Of a stretch of 64,000 bases of DNA, positions 1 to 7,909 are shown in pieces. Below the pieces are notes generated by a model. It saw nothing but the letters and a program-made list of their open reading frames with translations. It was not told the origin of the DNA and did not search any database. Both the position numbers and the translations under genes were made by a program. The DNA is from Streptomyces antimicrobicus (lineage in GTDB: Bacteria > Actinomycetota > Actinomycetes > Streptomycetales > Streptomycetaceae): positions 1 to 64,000 of the forward strand of contig NZ_JAJAUY010000013.1 in assembly GCF_020532625.1 (NCBI RefSeq), read 5' to 3'. Within the stretch, counting starts at the first letter, position 1; each line of letters begins with the position of its first letter.

Positions 1-381
1 TGGCGGGGGGTACCCAAAAACAACCCCCCCCCCCCCCCCCCCCCCCCACCCTCCGCCCCCACCCCTCGCCCCGGCGTTGACGGTCATGGGGGCGCCCACC
101 CCTCGGGCTGCCGCCTGGGGCGCCCACCCCTCACCCCGGCCGAGACGGCTCGAGGTACCCGCCGAGCAAGAGGCCCCGCCTCACGCCGCACTCAGCGCCT
201 CCGATTCCCCCACCCTCGGCCCCGCCTCGGCGCCTCGGACATCCGCACCCCGGGCCCCGCCTGGACGGTCATGGGGGCGGCCGCCTCTCGGCCTGCCGCC
301 CGGGCGGGAGCCCCGCCGAGCTGTGGCCGCGTCGCGCTCTCGGTGCGGCCTTGGGGGGTGGGGGCACTCGGGGGGGAAGGG
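1..381. other. Left-edge non-coding stretch with a 24-nt C homopolymer
   Basis: No gene is supported here. Open frames cross it, but none has a ribosome site, start or recognisable product. Bases 24-47 are an uninterrupted run of 24 C residues. Downstream there are loose repeats of a GGGCGCCCACCCCTC-like word around 90-130. The stretch lies beyond the stop codon of the minus-strand membrane protein gene, so part of it may be that gene's 3' untranslated region. Confidence 0.5.
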
Positions 382-1392
382 TCAGGTGCGGCGGGAGCGC
401 CAGGTGAGGTAGAGGGCCGAGGTGATGGCGGCGGCTCGTACGGTCCAGGGCCACAGGGACTCGAACGCCGGGGCCAGCTGGCCGTCGAGCAGCGGGTCGC
501 CCCAGCGGCCGTCGGCGCGGCCCCACAGCCAGACCACCGCCGCCGCGCACACCGTGCCGGGCAGGCCGAAGACGACCCACTTCTTCTCCGCCGGGCCGAG
601 CACCTTCGAGGCGTACGCGACCAGCCAGCCGGCGGCGAGCAGCAGCCAGTAGCCGGTCACCGTCCCCGCCACCAGGACCGCCGCGGCCAGCAGCAGGGCC
701 CCGTGCCGCTGGGGGCGCGCCGCCGGGGCCTCCGGCGGGGGCGGGGCGGCGGCCTTGCGGCGCCGGCGGCGTTCGCGGAGCGCGCGGACCACGGCGCGGG
801 CCCGGGAGCCCGTGCCGCCGGCGGCCGCGTCGTCATCGCCCTCCGCGCCCTGCGCCTTCCCGGCGGTCGCCGCTTTCCGGGCGTCGGCGGGTGCGTCCGG
901 CTCGGCCGGGTCGTCCTCGTCGGCCTGGGGCGGGCGGAACGCCGGGTACTCGATGCCGCCCGCGAACCCCTCCACCTCGGGCTCCGCCAGCGGCCCGCCG
1001 CCGCGGGAGCCCTGGGGCAGGCGCCACCAGTCCGGTTCCGGGCCGGGGTCGGACGGGCCGAGCTCGTCCAGGCCCGCCATGTGCGGCGGATTCGCGGCGG
1101 TGCGCTGCTGCGGCACGGCAGGGGTGAGCGGCGGCGCCGGGTCCGCGGCCGGGGGGCGCGCGGCCAGCGCCTGGTGCTCGTCCAGCACCTGTTCCGGCGT
1201 GCCGAGCCGGTTGAGGATCTGCCGGACGGAGGCCTCCGTCTCCGGCTCGAACCGGGCCCGGCGCCGGTCGATCTCGTCCCGCAGTCCCGCCACGAGCCGC
1301 ATCCGGTCCCCGCTGGGCAGCTGCCGGCGTTGGGCCAGGTCCCCGACCCGGCTCAGATACGCGTACACCAGCTGGTCGCTCTCGATCCCCAC
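382..1392 (-). CDS. HAAS-like domain membrane protein of unknown function
   Basis: This is a 336-residue protein. The GTG start at 1392 is chosen because a GGGAGGAG ribosome site lies just upstream. Residues 1-75 form a charged helical region (VYAYLSRVGDLA, then LVAGLRDEIDRRR) resembling the HAAS/DUF1700 type of N-terminal signalling domain. A long Pro/Ala/Glu-rich linker follows. The C-terminal third has about four hydrophobic membrane segments, starting near ALLLAAAVLVAGTVTGYWLL. The gene is divergent from the helicase-like gene at 1490, with about 100 bp between starts. Function is not known; a membrane sensor or scaffold is possible. Confidence 0.8.
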   Translation of the reverse strand: MGIESDQLVYAYLSRVGDLAQRRQLPSGDRMRLVAGLRDEIDRRRARFEPETEASVRQILNRLGTPEQVLDEHQALAARPPAADPAPPLTPAVPQQRTAANPPHMAGLDELGPSDPGPEPDWWRLPQGSRGGGPLAEPEVEGFAGGIEYPAFRPPQADEDDPAEPDAPADARKAATAGKAQGAEGDDDAAAGGTGSRARAVVRALRERRRRRKAAAPPPPEAPAARPQRHGALLLAAAVLVAGTVTGYWLLLAAGWLVAYASKVLGPAEKKWVVFGLPGTVCAAAVVWLWGRADGRWGDPLLDGQLAPAFESLWPWTVRAAAITSALYLTWRSRRT

Positions 1393-1489
1393 GCCGGGCT
1401 CCTCCCGTCCGCCCTCCGTACCGCCCCGGGGGAAAGGTAGCGCGTGCGCCCGTGGAGCCGCCCCGGGCGCAGCGGATAACGTTGGCCGG

Positions 1490-4144
1490 ATGGCGACCGG
1501 AACAGGCGACCAGGAGGCGACCGTGCCCGAGGCAAGCACCACGGGGAGCGCGGCACCGCGTTCCCTCGCCGAGGCGCTGCGCGCCCGCGACGACGCGGCG
1601 CTCGTGGCCCTGCTGCGCGCCCGCCCGGACCTGCTCAATCCGGTCCCCGGCGACCTCACCCAGCTCGCCACCCGCGCCGGCACCCGCGCCTCGGTGGTGC
1701 GCGCCCTCGACCACCTCGACCGCTTCGCCCTCCAGACCGCCGAGGCCCTGGCCGTGGCCCCCGACCCCTGCGACGTCACCACCCTCGAAACCCTCCTGAC
1801 CGGCACCCGGCCGGCCCCCGCCGTGGGCCCGGCCGACAGCACCGGGGCCGGGGCGAAGGCCGGCGCGGGCGCCGAGCGGACCGGCGGAGCCGCCGCACCG
1901 GGGGACGGGGCCGGCCCGGCCGGGGGCGAAGGCCCGGCCCGGGGCGAGGGCGAGGGCCCCGCCGGGGGCGAGGCCGCGGGCGAGGGGGCGTTCGGCAGCG
2001 AGCTGGTGGCCGAGGTGCGGCGCGCGTTGCCGGGGGCGCTGGCCACGCTGCGGGACCAGGCCGTGGTCTGGGGGGACGACCGGACGCTGCGGCTGGTACG
2101 GACCGCCCGCGAACTACTCGCGCCGTCGCCCTCCCGGCCCTCGCCCACGGGCCTCGGCCCCACCGTCGCCGAGGCCACCGCCGGCATGTCGCCCACCCGC
2201 ATCCAGGAGATCGTGGCCGCCGCCGGGCTCCCGGCCACCCACGACCCGGTCTCCGCCGTCGCGGCCCTGACCGGCCTGTTCACCGACCCGGACCGGATGT
2301 CCGCACTGCTGGCGCAGGCCCCGCCGGAGGCGCACCACGTGCTGGCCCGGCTCGTGTGGGGCCCGCCGTACGGCGAGGTCACCCCCGAGCCGACGGCGCC
2401 GGTGCGCTGGCTGCGCGACCGCGGCCTGCTGCTGCCCGCCTCCGCGCGCACGCTCGTCCTGCCCCGCGAGGTGGCCCTGCACCTGCGCGGCGGGCGGGCC
2501 CACCGCCGGATCGAACCGCTCGCCCCGCCCGTCGTCGCCGCCCACACGCACCGCCCGGAGCAGGTCGACGCCAACTCGGCCGGGCAGGCGCTGGCCGCCG
2601 TCGCGACCGTCGAGGAACTCGTCGGCTCCTGGGACCAGGGCGGTCCCCCCGTGCTGCGCGCCGGCGGCCTGTCCGTACGGGACCTCAAGCGGACCGCCGT
2701 CGCCCTGGACGTCGCCGAGCCCGTCGCCGCGTTCTGGATCGAACTCGCCTACGCCGCCGGTCTGCTGGCCAGCGACGGCGAGGCCGACGAGCGCTACGCC
2801 CCCACCCCCGCCTACGACGACTGGGTCGAGGCACCGCCCGCGCAGCGGTGGGCCCGGCTCGCCACCGCCTGGCTGCCGGCCACCCGCACGTCCGGGGTGG
2901 TGGGCGAGCAGGACGCCAAGGGCCGCACCCTGTCCGCGCTCGGGCCCGACCTGGACCGCTCGGCCGCGCCCGAGGTGCGCCGCCGGGTCCTGGAACTCCT
3001 CGCCGAGCTGCCGCCCGGCGGCGCCGCCGAGACCGGCTCCCTCCTGGAACGCCTCGCCTGGGAACGCCCCTTGCGCGGCACCAGCGAACTGCGGGCCCGA
3101 CTCGCCCGCTGGACGCTCGCCGAGGCGGAGCTGCTCGGCGTCACCGGGCGCGGCGCCCTGGCCGGCGTCGGCCGGGCCCTGCTGGCGGGCACCGACCCGG
3201 CGCCGCTGCTCGCGCCGCTGCTGCCGGAGCCCGTCGACCACGTGCTGCTCCAGGCCGACCTGACCGCCGTCGCCCCCGGCCCGCTGCGCCGGCCGCTGGC
3301 CGAGACCCTGGCGGTGCTGGCCGACGTCGAGTCCAAGGGCGGCGCCACCGTGTACCGGTTCACGCCGGCCTCGGTGCGCCGGGCGCTGGACGCCGGGCAG
3401 GCCGCCAGCGACCTGCACGACTTCCTGGCGGCGCACAGCATCACGCCCGTGCCGCAGCCGCTGTCGTACCTGATCGACGACGTGGCCCGGCGCCACGGCC
3501 ACCTGCGGGTCGGCGCGGCCTCGTCGTACGTGCGTTGCGACGACGACAGCGTGCTCGGCGAGATCCTGGCCGACAAGCGCTCGGCCGGCCTGGGCCTGCG
3601 CCGCCTGGCTCCGACGGTGCTCGCCGCCACGGTCGAACCGCCCGCCCTGCTGGACGGCCTGCGCGCCATGGGCTACGCGCCGGCGGCCGAGTCCCACACC
3701 GGGGACGTGCTGATCACCCGCGCGGGCGCCCGCCGCACCCCGCAGCGCACCCCGCCGGTCCCGGTCCCGGAGGGCCCGCCGGTCCCGGACACGACCCTGC
3801 TGGCCGCGGCGGTCCGGGCGATCCGGGCGGGCGACGTCGCGGCCACCGCCGTCCGCCGCGAACCGGCCGCCGCCGGCGCCGCCGCCGGCGCGCCGGCCCC
3901 CGGCGAACTCCCCCGCACCAGCGCGGCCGAGACCCTGGCCACCGTCCAGGCGGCGGCCCTGACCGGCTCGGCGGTGTGGATCGGCTACGTCAACGCGGAG
4001 GGCGCGGCCAGCCAGCGCGTGATCGCCCCGGTCCGCGTCGAGGGCGGCTTCGTCACCGGCTACGACCACACCGCCGACGAGGTCCGCACCTACGCCCTCC
4101 ACCGCATCACCGGCGTAGCAGAACTGGCCGAAGACCACCTCTGA
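1490..4144 (+). CDS. Helicase C-terminal domain-containing protein (XPB/Ssl2 partner-like)
   Basis: This protein of about 884 residues lacks Walker A/B motifs. It resembles the conserved actinobacterial helicase-like, DNA-binding protein found beside the XPB helicase (compare mycobacterial Rv0862c next to Rv0861c). The N-terminal region (ARDDAALVALLRARPDLL) is followed by a low-complexity Gly/Ala/Glu insert at about residues 104-167. The far C-terminus (VWIGYVNAEG) looks like a WYL-type fold. Two starts compete. ATG at 1490 sits 7 nt after a TAACGT -10 box, fitting leaderless expression. GTG at 1523 has AGGAGG at 1512-1517. A DNA-repair or transcription-related partner role is inferred from the XPB helicase gene 1.3 kb downstream. 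Confidence 0.85.
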   Translation: MATGTGDQEATVPEASTTGSAAPRSLAEALRARDDAALVALLRARPDLLNPVPGDLTQLATRAGTRASVVRALDHLDRFALQTAEALAVAPDPCDVTTLETLLTGTRPAPAVGPADSTGAGAKAGAGAERTGGAAAPGDGAGPAGGEGPARGEGEGPAGGEAAGEGAFGSELVAEVRRALPGALATLRDQAVVWGDDRTLRLVRTARELLAPSPSRPSPTGLGPTVAEATAGMSPTRIQEIVAAAGLPATHDPVSAVAALTGLFTDPDRMSALLAQAPPEAHHVLARLVWGPPYGEVTPEPTAPVRWLRDRGLLLPASARTLVLPREVALHLRGGRAHRRIEPLAPPVVAAHTHRPEQVDANSAGQALAAVATVEELVGSWDQGGPPVLRAGGLSVRDLKRTAVALDVAEPVAAFWIELAYAAGLLASDGEADERYAPTPAYDDWVEAPPAQRWARLATAWLPATRTSGVVGEQDAKGRTLSALGPDLDRSAAPEVRRRVLELLAELPPGGAAETGSLLERLAWERPLRGTSELRARLARWTLAEAELLGVTGRGALAGVGRALLAGTDPAPLLAPLLPEPVDHVLLQADLTAVAPGPLRRPLAETLAVLADVESKGGATVYRFTPASVRRALDAGQAASDLHDFLAAHSITPVPQPLSYLIDDVARRHGHLRVGAASSYVRCDDDSVLGEILADKRSAGLGLRRLAPTVLAATVEPPALLDGLRAMGYAPAAESHTGDVLITRAGARRTPQRTPPVPVPEGPPVPDTTLLAAAVRAIRAGDVAATAVRREPAAAGAAAGAPAPGELPRTSAAETLATVQAAALTGSAVWIGYVNAEGAASQRVIAPVRVEGGFVTGYDHTADEVRTYALHRITGVAELAEDHL

Positions 4145-4771
4145 CCACCGCCCCGCCCCCTGGGCCGGGGGAGGGGACGGGGCCGGGGGCGCGGGGCCCC
4201 TCAGCCGCCCCGGCCGGACCGAGCCGCCCGGGCCCCTGGCCCACCCGGGAGCCCGGGCCGCCACGCCCCCTGGGCCGGGCGGCGCCCGGGACCGGAGCGT
4301 GCCGGGCGGGGCCCGGGACCGGAGCCCCTCGGGCGGACCGGCGGACGGGGCCCGGGGCCCGCGGCCCCTCGGGCGGGTCGTGGGGCCGGGCCCGGAGCAT
4401 GCCGGGCGGGGCCTGGGCCCGGAGCCCCTCGGGCGGACCGGCGGACGGGGCCCAAAGCGTGTCGGGCGAAACTCGTGCCCAGAGCCCCTCGGGCGGGTCG
4501 TGGGGCCGGGACCGGAGTCCCTCGGGCGGAGCGGCGGGCGGGGGCCGGGGGCCGAACCCGGAGCCAGCCGAGCAGGCCGGGCCCGGGTCGCTCGGGCGGA
4601 GCGTGGGCGCGGGCTCGGGCCACTCGGGCGGGGCGATGGCCGGGGCCGTCTGGTCCGGGGTGAACGGGGAGAGTGGCGCGGGTGGGCGGGGATGGAGGGG
4701 CGGCCCGGCGGGGTTGGGGGTGGGTCGGAAATCGGGTGCGGGGTGGGGTGGGGATCGGCAAGGTGGTCGGC
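4145..4771. repeat. GC-rich intergenic repeat region with a 100-bp direct repeat
   Basis: No gene is supported in this 627-base gap. It holds a near-perfect direct repeat with a 100-bp period: a TGCCGGGCGGGGCC block starts at 4300 and again at 4400, and CCCCTCGGGCGGACCGG starts at 4325 and 4425. The word CTCGGGCGG recurs at least seven times between 4327 and 4640 at irregular spacing. Open frames across it are by-products of the repeats. Confidence 0.7.
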
Positions 4772-5380
4772 ATGCATGACGTTTCGGACGTGGCCGGTGA
4801 GCCGTACCGGCGGATCCGCGCCGCCCATACCGACAGCACGGTCACGGTCTATCAGGCCTACCACCCGCGCCTCGGCCTGCCGGCCGCCCGCGACGGGCGC
4901 TTCCCGGCGGAGTGGAAGCGGGAGCGGATGACCTGGATCAAGCCCTCCTTCCTGTGGATGATGTACCGCTGCGGCTGGGCCACCAAGGCCGACCAGGAGA
5001 CCGTCCTGGCCGTCGAGATCACCCGCGAGGGCTTCGACCACGCCCTGGCGAACGCCTGCCTGTCGCACCATGTGCCCGCCCTGCACGGCGACTTCGCGAC
5101 CTGGCAGGCGACGCTCCGGCAGTCCCCGGCCCGGGTGCAGTGGGACCCGGAGCGGGACCTGCACCTGAACCCGCTGCCCTACCGCTCGCTCCAACTCGGC
5201 CTGTCCGGCTCCGCCTCCCGCGCGTACGCCGACACGTGGACGGTCTCGATCCGTGACGTGACGCCCCTGGCCCGGGAGGTCCACGCGCTGGTCCGCGCCG
5301 GCCAGGACGAGGCGGCCCGCGCCCTGCTCCCGGTGGAGACGCCCTATCCGGCGGGCCCACTGCCCCACCTGGGCGCATAG
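4772..5380 (+). CDS. DUF4291 domain-containing protein
   Basis: This 202-residue protein carries the DUF4291 hallmarks: YRRIRAAHTDSTVTVYQAY near the start, then RERMTWIKPSFLWMMYRCGW and ITREGFDHALANACLSH. The biochemical function of the family is unknown. The ATG at 4772 is preceded by a modest AAGGTGG. It is chosen because the homologous region begins directly after it and the upstream extension is repeat-derived. It stands alone between the repeat region and the XPB helicase gene. A second ATG at 4776 is out of frame. Confidence 0.9.
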   Translation: MHDVSDVAGEPYRRIRAAHTDSTVTVYQAYHPRLGLPAARDGRFPAEWKRERMTWIKPSFLWMMYRCGWATKADQETVLAVEITREGFDHALANACLSHHVPALHGDFATWQATLRQSPARVQWDPERDLHLNPLPYRSLQLGLSGSASRAYADTWTVSIRDVTPLAREVHALVRAGQDEAARALLPVETPYPAGPLPHLGA

Positions 5381-5503
5381 CCGCGCCGCCCCCGGCGGCC
5401 CGCCCCCGATCGGCCCGCCGTCACGGCCGGCGATACGGCAGACTGGAGGTTTGGCCGTCCGCACCCGGGTGGCCACCCCCCTGCCGAAAGGGACACACGC
5501 CAG

Positions 5504-7165
5504 GTGAATGGGCCGCTGATCGTCCAGAGCGACAAAACCCTCCTGCTGGAGGTCGACCACGAGCTCGCCGATGCCGCGCGCCGCGCCATCGCCCCGTTCG
5601 CGGAGCTGGAGCGCGCCCCGGAGCACATCCACACCTACCGGGTGACGCCGTTGGGGCTGTGGAACGCGCGGGCCGCCGGGCACGATGCCGAGCAGGTCGT
5701 CGACGCGCTCGTGGAGTACTCGCGCTATCCCGTCCCGCACGCCCTGCTCGTGGACGTGGCCGAGACCATGGCCCGGTACGGCCGGCTGACCCTCAGCAAG
5801 CACCCCGTCCACGGGCTGGTGCTCACCACCACCGACCGGCCGGTGCTGGAGGAGATCCTGCGCTCCAAGCGGATCACCCCGCTGGTCGGTGCCCGGATCG
5901 ACGCCGACACCGTGGCCGTCCACCCCTCCGAGCGCGGGCAGATCAAGCAGACCCTGCTCAAGCTGGGCTGGCCGGCCGAGGACCTCGCCGGGTACGTCGA
6001 CGGGGAGGCGCATCCCATCGACCTCGCCGAGGACGGCTGGTCGCTGCGCCCCTACCAGCGGCAGGCCGTGGAGGGCTTCTGGCACGGCGGCTCCGGCGTG
6101 GTCGTGCTGCCCTGCGGCGCCGGCAAGACGCTGGTGGGCGCCGGAGCCATGGCCCAGGCCAAGGCCACGACCCTGATCCTGGTCACCAACACCGTCTCGG
6201 CCCGCCAGTGGAAGCACGAGCTGGTGCGGCGCACCTCGCTGACCGAGGACGAGATCGGCGAGTACAGCGGGACCCGTAAGGAGATCCGGCCCGTCACCAT
6301 CGCCACCTACCAGGTACTGACCACGAAGCGGAAGGGCATCTATCCGCATTTGGAGCTGTTCGACTCCCGGGACTGGGGCCTGATCGTCTACGACGAGGTG
6401 CACCTGCTGCCGGCCCCGGTCTTCAAGTTCACCGCTGACCTGCAGGCGCGGCGGCGGCTCGGGCTGACCGCGACCCTGGTCCGCGAGGACGGGCGCGAGT
6501 CGGACGTGTTCTCGCTGATCGGCCCGAAGCGCTTCGACGCCCCCTGGAAGGAGATCGAGGCCCAGGGCTACATCGCCCCGGCCGACTGCGTGGAGGTCCG
6601 GGTCAACCTGACCGAGAGCGAGCGGTTGGCCTACGCCACGGCCGAGACCGAGGAGAAGTACCGCTTCTGTGCGACCACGGCGACGAAGCGGAAGGTGACC
6701 GAGGCACTGGTCCGGCGCCACAAGGGCGAACAGACCCTGGTCATCGGGCAGTACATCGACCAGCTCGACGAGCTCGGGGCGCACCTGGACGCGCCCGTCA
6801 TCAAGGGCGAGACCTCCAACGCGCAGCGGGAGAAGCTCTTCGACGCCTTCCGGCAGGGCGAGATCAGCGTGCTGGTGGTCTCCAAGGTCGCGAACTTCTC
6901 CATCGACCTGCCCGAGGCGACCGTCGCCATCCAGGTCTCCGGCACCTTCGGCTCGCGCCAGGAGGAGGCGCAGCGGCTCGGCCGGGTGCTGCGGCCGAAG
7001 GCCGACGGGCACGAGGCCCGCTTCTACTCGGTGGTGGCCCGCGACACCATCGACCAGGACTTCGCGGCCCACCGCCAGCGCTTCCTGGCCGAGCAGGGCT
7101 ACGCCTACCGGATCATGGACGCCGACGAACTGCTCGCGGGCGAGGGCGACCGGTCCGACGGGTGA
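5504..7165 (+). CDS. DNA repair helicase XPB
   Basis: This is a 553-residue superfamily 2 DNA helicase of the bacterial XPB (Ercc3) type, close to the usual length of about 550. Residues 1-170 are the N-terminal damage-recognition-like region. Walker A is PCGAGKTLVG near residue 205, the DEAH-box equivalent is YDEVHLL near 297, and the second RecA lobe ends with QRLGRVLRPK, a motif VI with the arginine finger. The GTG start gives MNGPLIVQ. ATP-dependent unwinding in nucleotide-excision-type repair is expected from the family. Its usual helicase-like partner gene lies upstream at 1490. Confidence 0.95.
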   Translation: MNGPLIVQSDKTLLLEVDHELADAARRAIAPFAELERAPEHIHTYRVTPLGLWNARAAGHDAEQVVDALVEYSRYPVPHALLVDVAETMARYGRLTLSKHPVHGLVLTTTDRPVLEEILRSKRITPLVGARIDADTVAVHPSERGQIKQTLLKLGWPAEDLAGYVDGEAHPIDLAEDGWSLRPYQRQAVEGFWHGGSGVVVLPCGAGKTLVGAGAMAQAKATTLILVTNTVSARQWKHELVRRTSLTEDEIGEYSGTRKEIRPVTIATYQVLTTKRKGIYPHLELFDSRDWGLIVYDEVHLLPAPVFKFTADLQARRRLGLTATLVREDGRESDVFSLIGPKRFDAPWKEIEAQGYIAPADCVEVRVNLTESERLAYATAETEEKYRFCATTATKRKVTEALVRRHKGEQTLVIGQYIDQLDELGAHLDAPVIKGETSNAQREKLFDAFRQGEISVLVVSKVANFSIDLPEATVAIQVSGTFGSRQEEAQRLGRVLRPKADGHEARFYSVVARDTIDQDFAAHRQRFLAEQGYAYRIMDADELLAGEGDRSDG

Positions 7166-7220
7166 AACGACCGACCCGACGCAGCCGACCGACCCGACGG
7201 GAGCGCCAGGCGTAACGGCA

Positions 7221-7415
7221 TCAGCGACGTATGACGCCCGCGTCGGCGGAGTATTCGCCGAGCAGGACCACGCTGAAGGCCGTGCCCGCGAAGACCTTCG
7301 CGGCGCGCAGTACGCCGCCGACGCGGTGGCGCGGGTGGATGTGGGCGGGGGTGGTGGTGGCGGTGGCGCCGCGAGGGCGGCGGCCCTGGACCGGGATGTA
7401 GGTTGCGGTGCTCAT
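7221..7415 (-). CDS. Small conserved Streptomyces protein of unknown function
   Basis: This 64-residue basic protein begins MSTATYIPVQG and ends with a hydrophobic helix and polar tail (RAAKVFAGTAFSVVLLGEY then SADAGVIRR), a pattern I recognise from short Streptomyces proteins. The single hydrophobic stretch could be membrane-associated. The ATG at 7415 lacks its own ribosome site. A GGGAGGGGG site at about 7436-7445 instead precedes a 6-codon reading frame (7432-7412) whose TGA overlaps this ATG as ATGA, so translational coupling is possible. No function can be assigned. Confidence 0.6.
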   Translation of the reverse strand: MSTATYIPVQGRRPRGATATTTPAHIHPRHRVGGVLRAAKVFAGTAFSVVLLGEYSADAGVIRR

Positions 7416-7547
7416 GTGTCCATGGTCGGCATCCGCCCCCTCCCGCACATCGCCCTGCGGGCGGAACCCCGCGGCCCCGCCCTCATCCCCCCGGCTCATC
7501 CGCCACGCCGCCCCCTCTACCGGAAGTAGCACCCCCACCCGTAGCCC

Positions 7548-7569
7548 TCCCGTAGGGGCCCCTACGGGA
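7548..7569. repeat. 22-bp perfect palindrome followed by direct repeats
   Basis: CCCGTAGGGGCCCCTACGGG (7549-7568), extended by T and A at its ends, is a perfect palindrome. Just after it, GAAGGGGGTCGGG occurs twice in tandem. The palindrome has no spacer, so it looks more like a protein-binding site than a terminator. It lies between the small minus-strand gene and helR. Confidence 0.6.
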
Positions 7570-7622
7570 AGGGGGTCGGGGAAGGGGGTCGGGGAAGGGG
7601 ATCCGTCCGGCCGAGGGAGCCG

Positions 7623-7760
7623 CTCCTGCCCGGCCGGCGCGCGGCAAGGCACGGCCGCCCCGCCGCAAGGCCCGGCCGGAGCGCCGCAAGGCCTAACCGG
7701 CACGCCGCACGGCCCGGCCGCCCCGCCGCACGGCCCGGCCGCCCCGCGCAGGCCCGGCCG
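7623..7760. repeat. 21-bp-period tandem array upstream of helR
   Basis: A core GCAAGGC or GCACGGC followed by CGGCC recurs with starts at 7644, 7665, 7686, 7707, 7728 and (shortened) 7748, a period of 21, 21, 21, 21 and 20 bp. A weaker copy precedes from 7623. The words GCGGCAAGGC (7641-7650) and GCAAGGCCC (7665-7673) resemble the right half of the rifamycin-associated element that I recall upstream of rifamycin-responsive genes. The left half is not conserved. The array ends about 40 bp before the TACAAT box of helR. Confidence 0.65.
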
Positions 7761-7798
7761 GGCCGGGAAATCCGTTCGCGCCCCACCGGCGCCCTGAC

Positions 7799-7804
7799 TA
7801 CAAT
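7799..7804 (+). promoter_or_regulatory. Probable -10 box of helR
   Basis: TACAAT is a good match to the main-sigma -10 element and lies about 105 nt before the helR start codon. No clear TTGACA-like -35 is visible 17-18 bp upstream, so activation through the adjacent 21-bp array is possible. Confidence 0.45.
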
Positions 7805-7909
7805 CTCCGCTCTTGCCGCCTCCCGCCTGCCCCTGGGGAGAGCGCCGCCCGGTCGGGACCGGGCGGCAACCGCCGTCGTCCCTCACGCAGCTCAGCAGGA
7901 GGCAATTCC

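Noticed and set aside
2114-7072. A 1652-codon open frame on the minus strand
   Set aside because: It runs antisense to the helicase-like, DUF4291 and XPB genes. Such frames arise from high-GC codon bias, and the translation is low-complexity without domains.
7641-7650. A complete rifamycin-associated element before helR
   Set aside because: Only the right half resembles the remembered motif; the left half matches about 3 of 7 bases, so a full element is not claimed.
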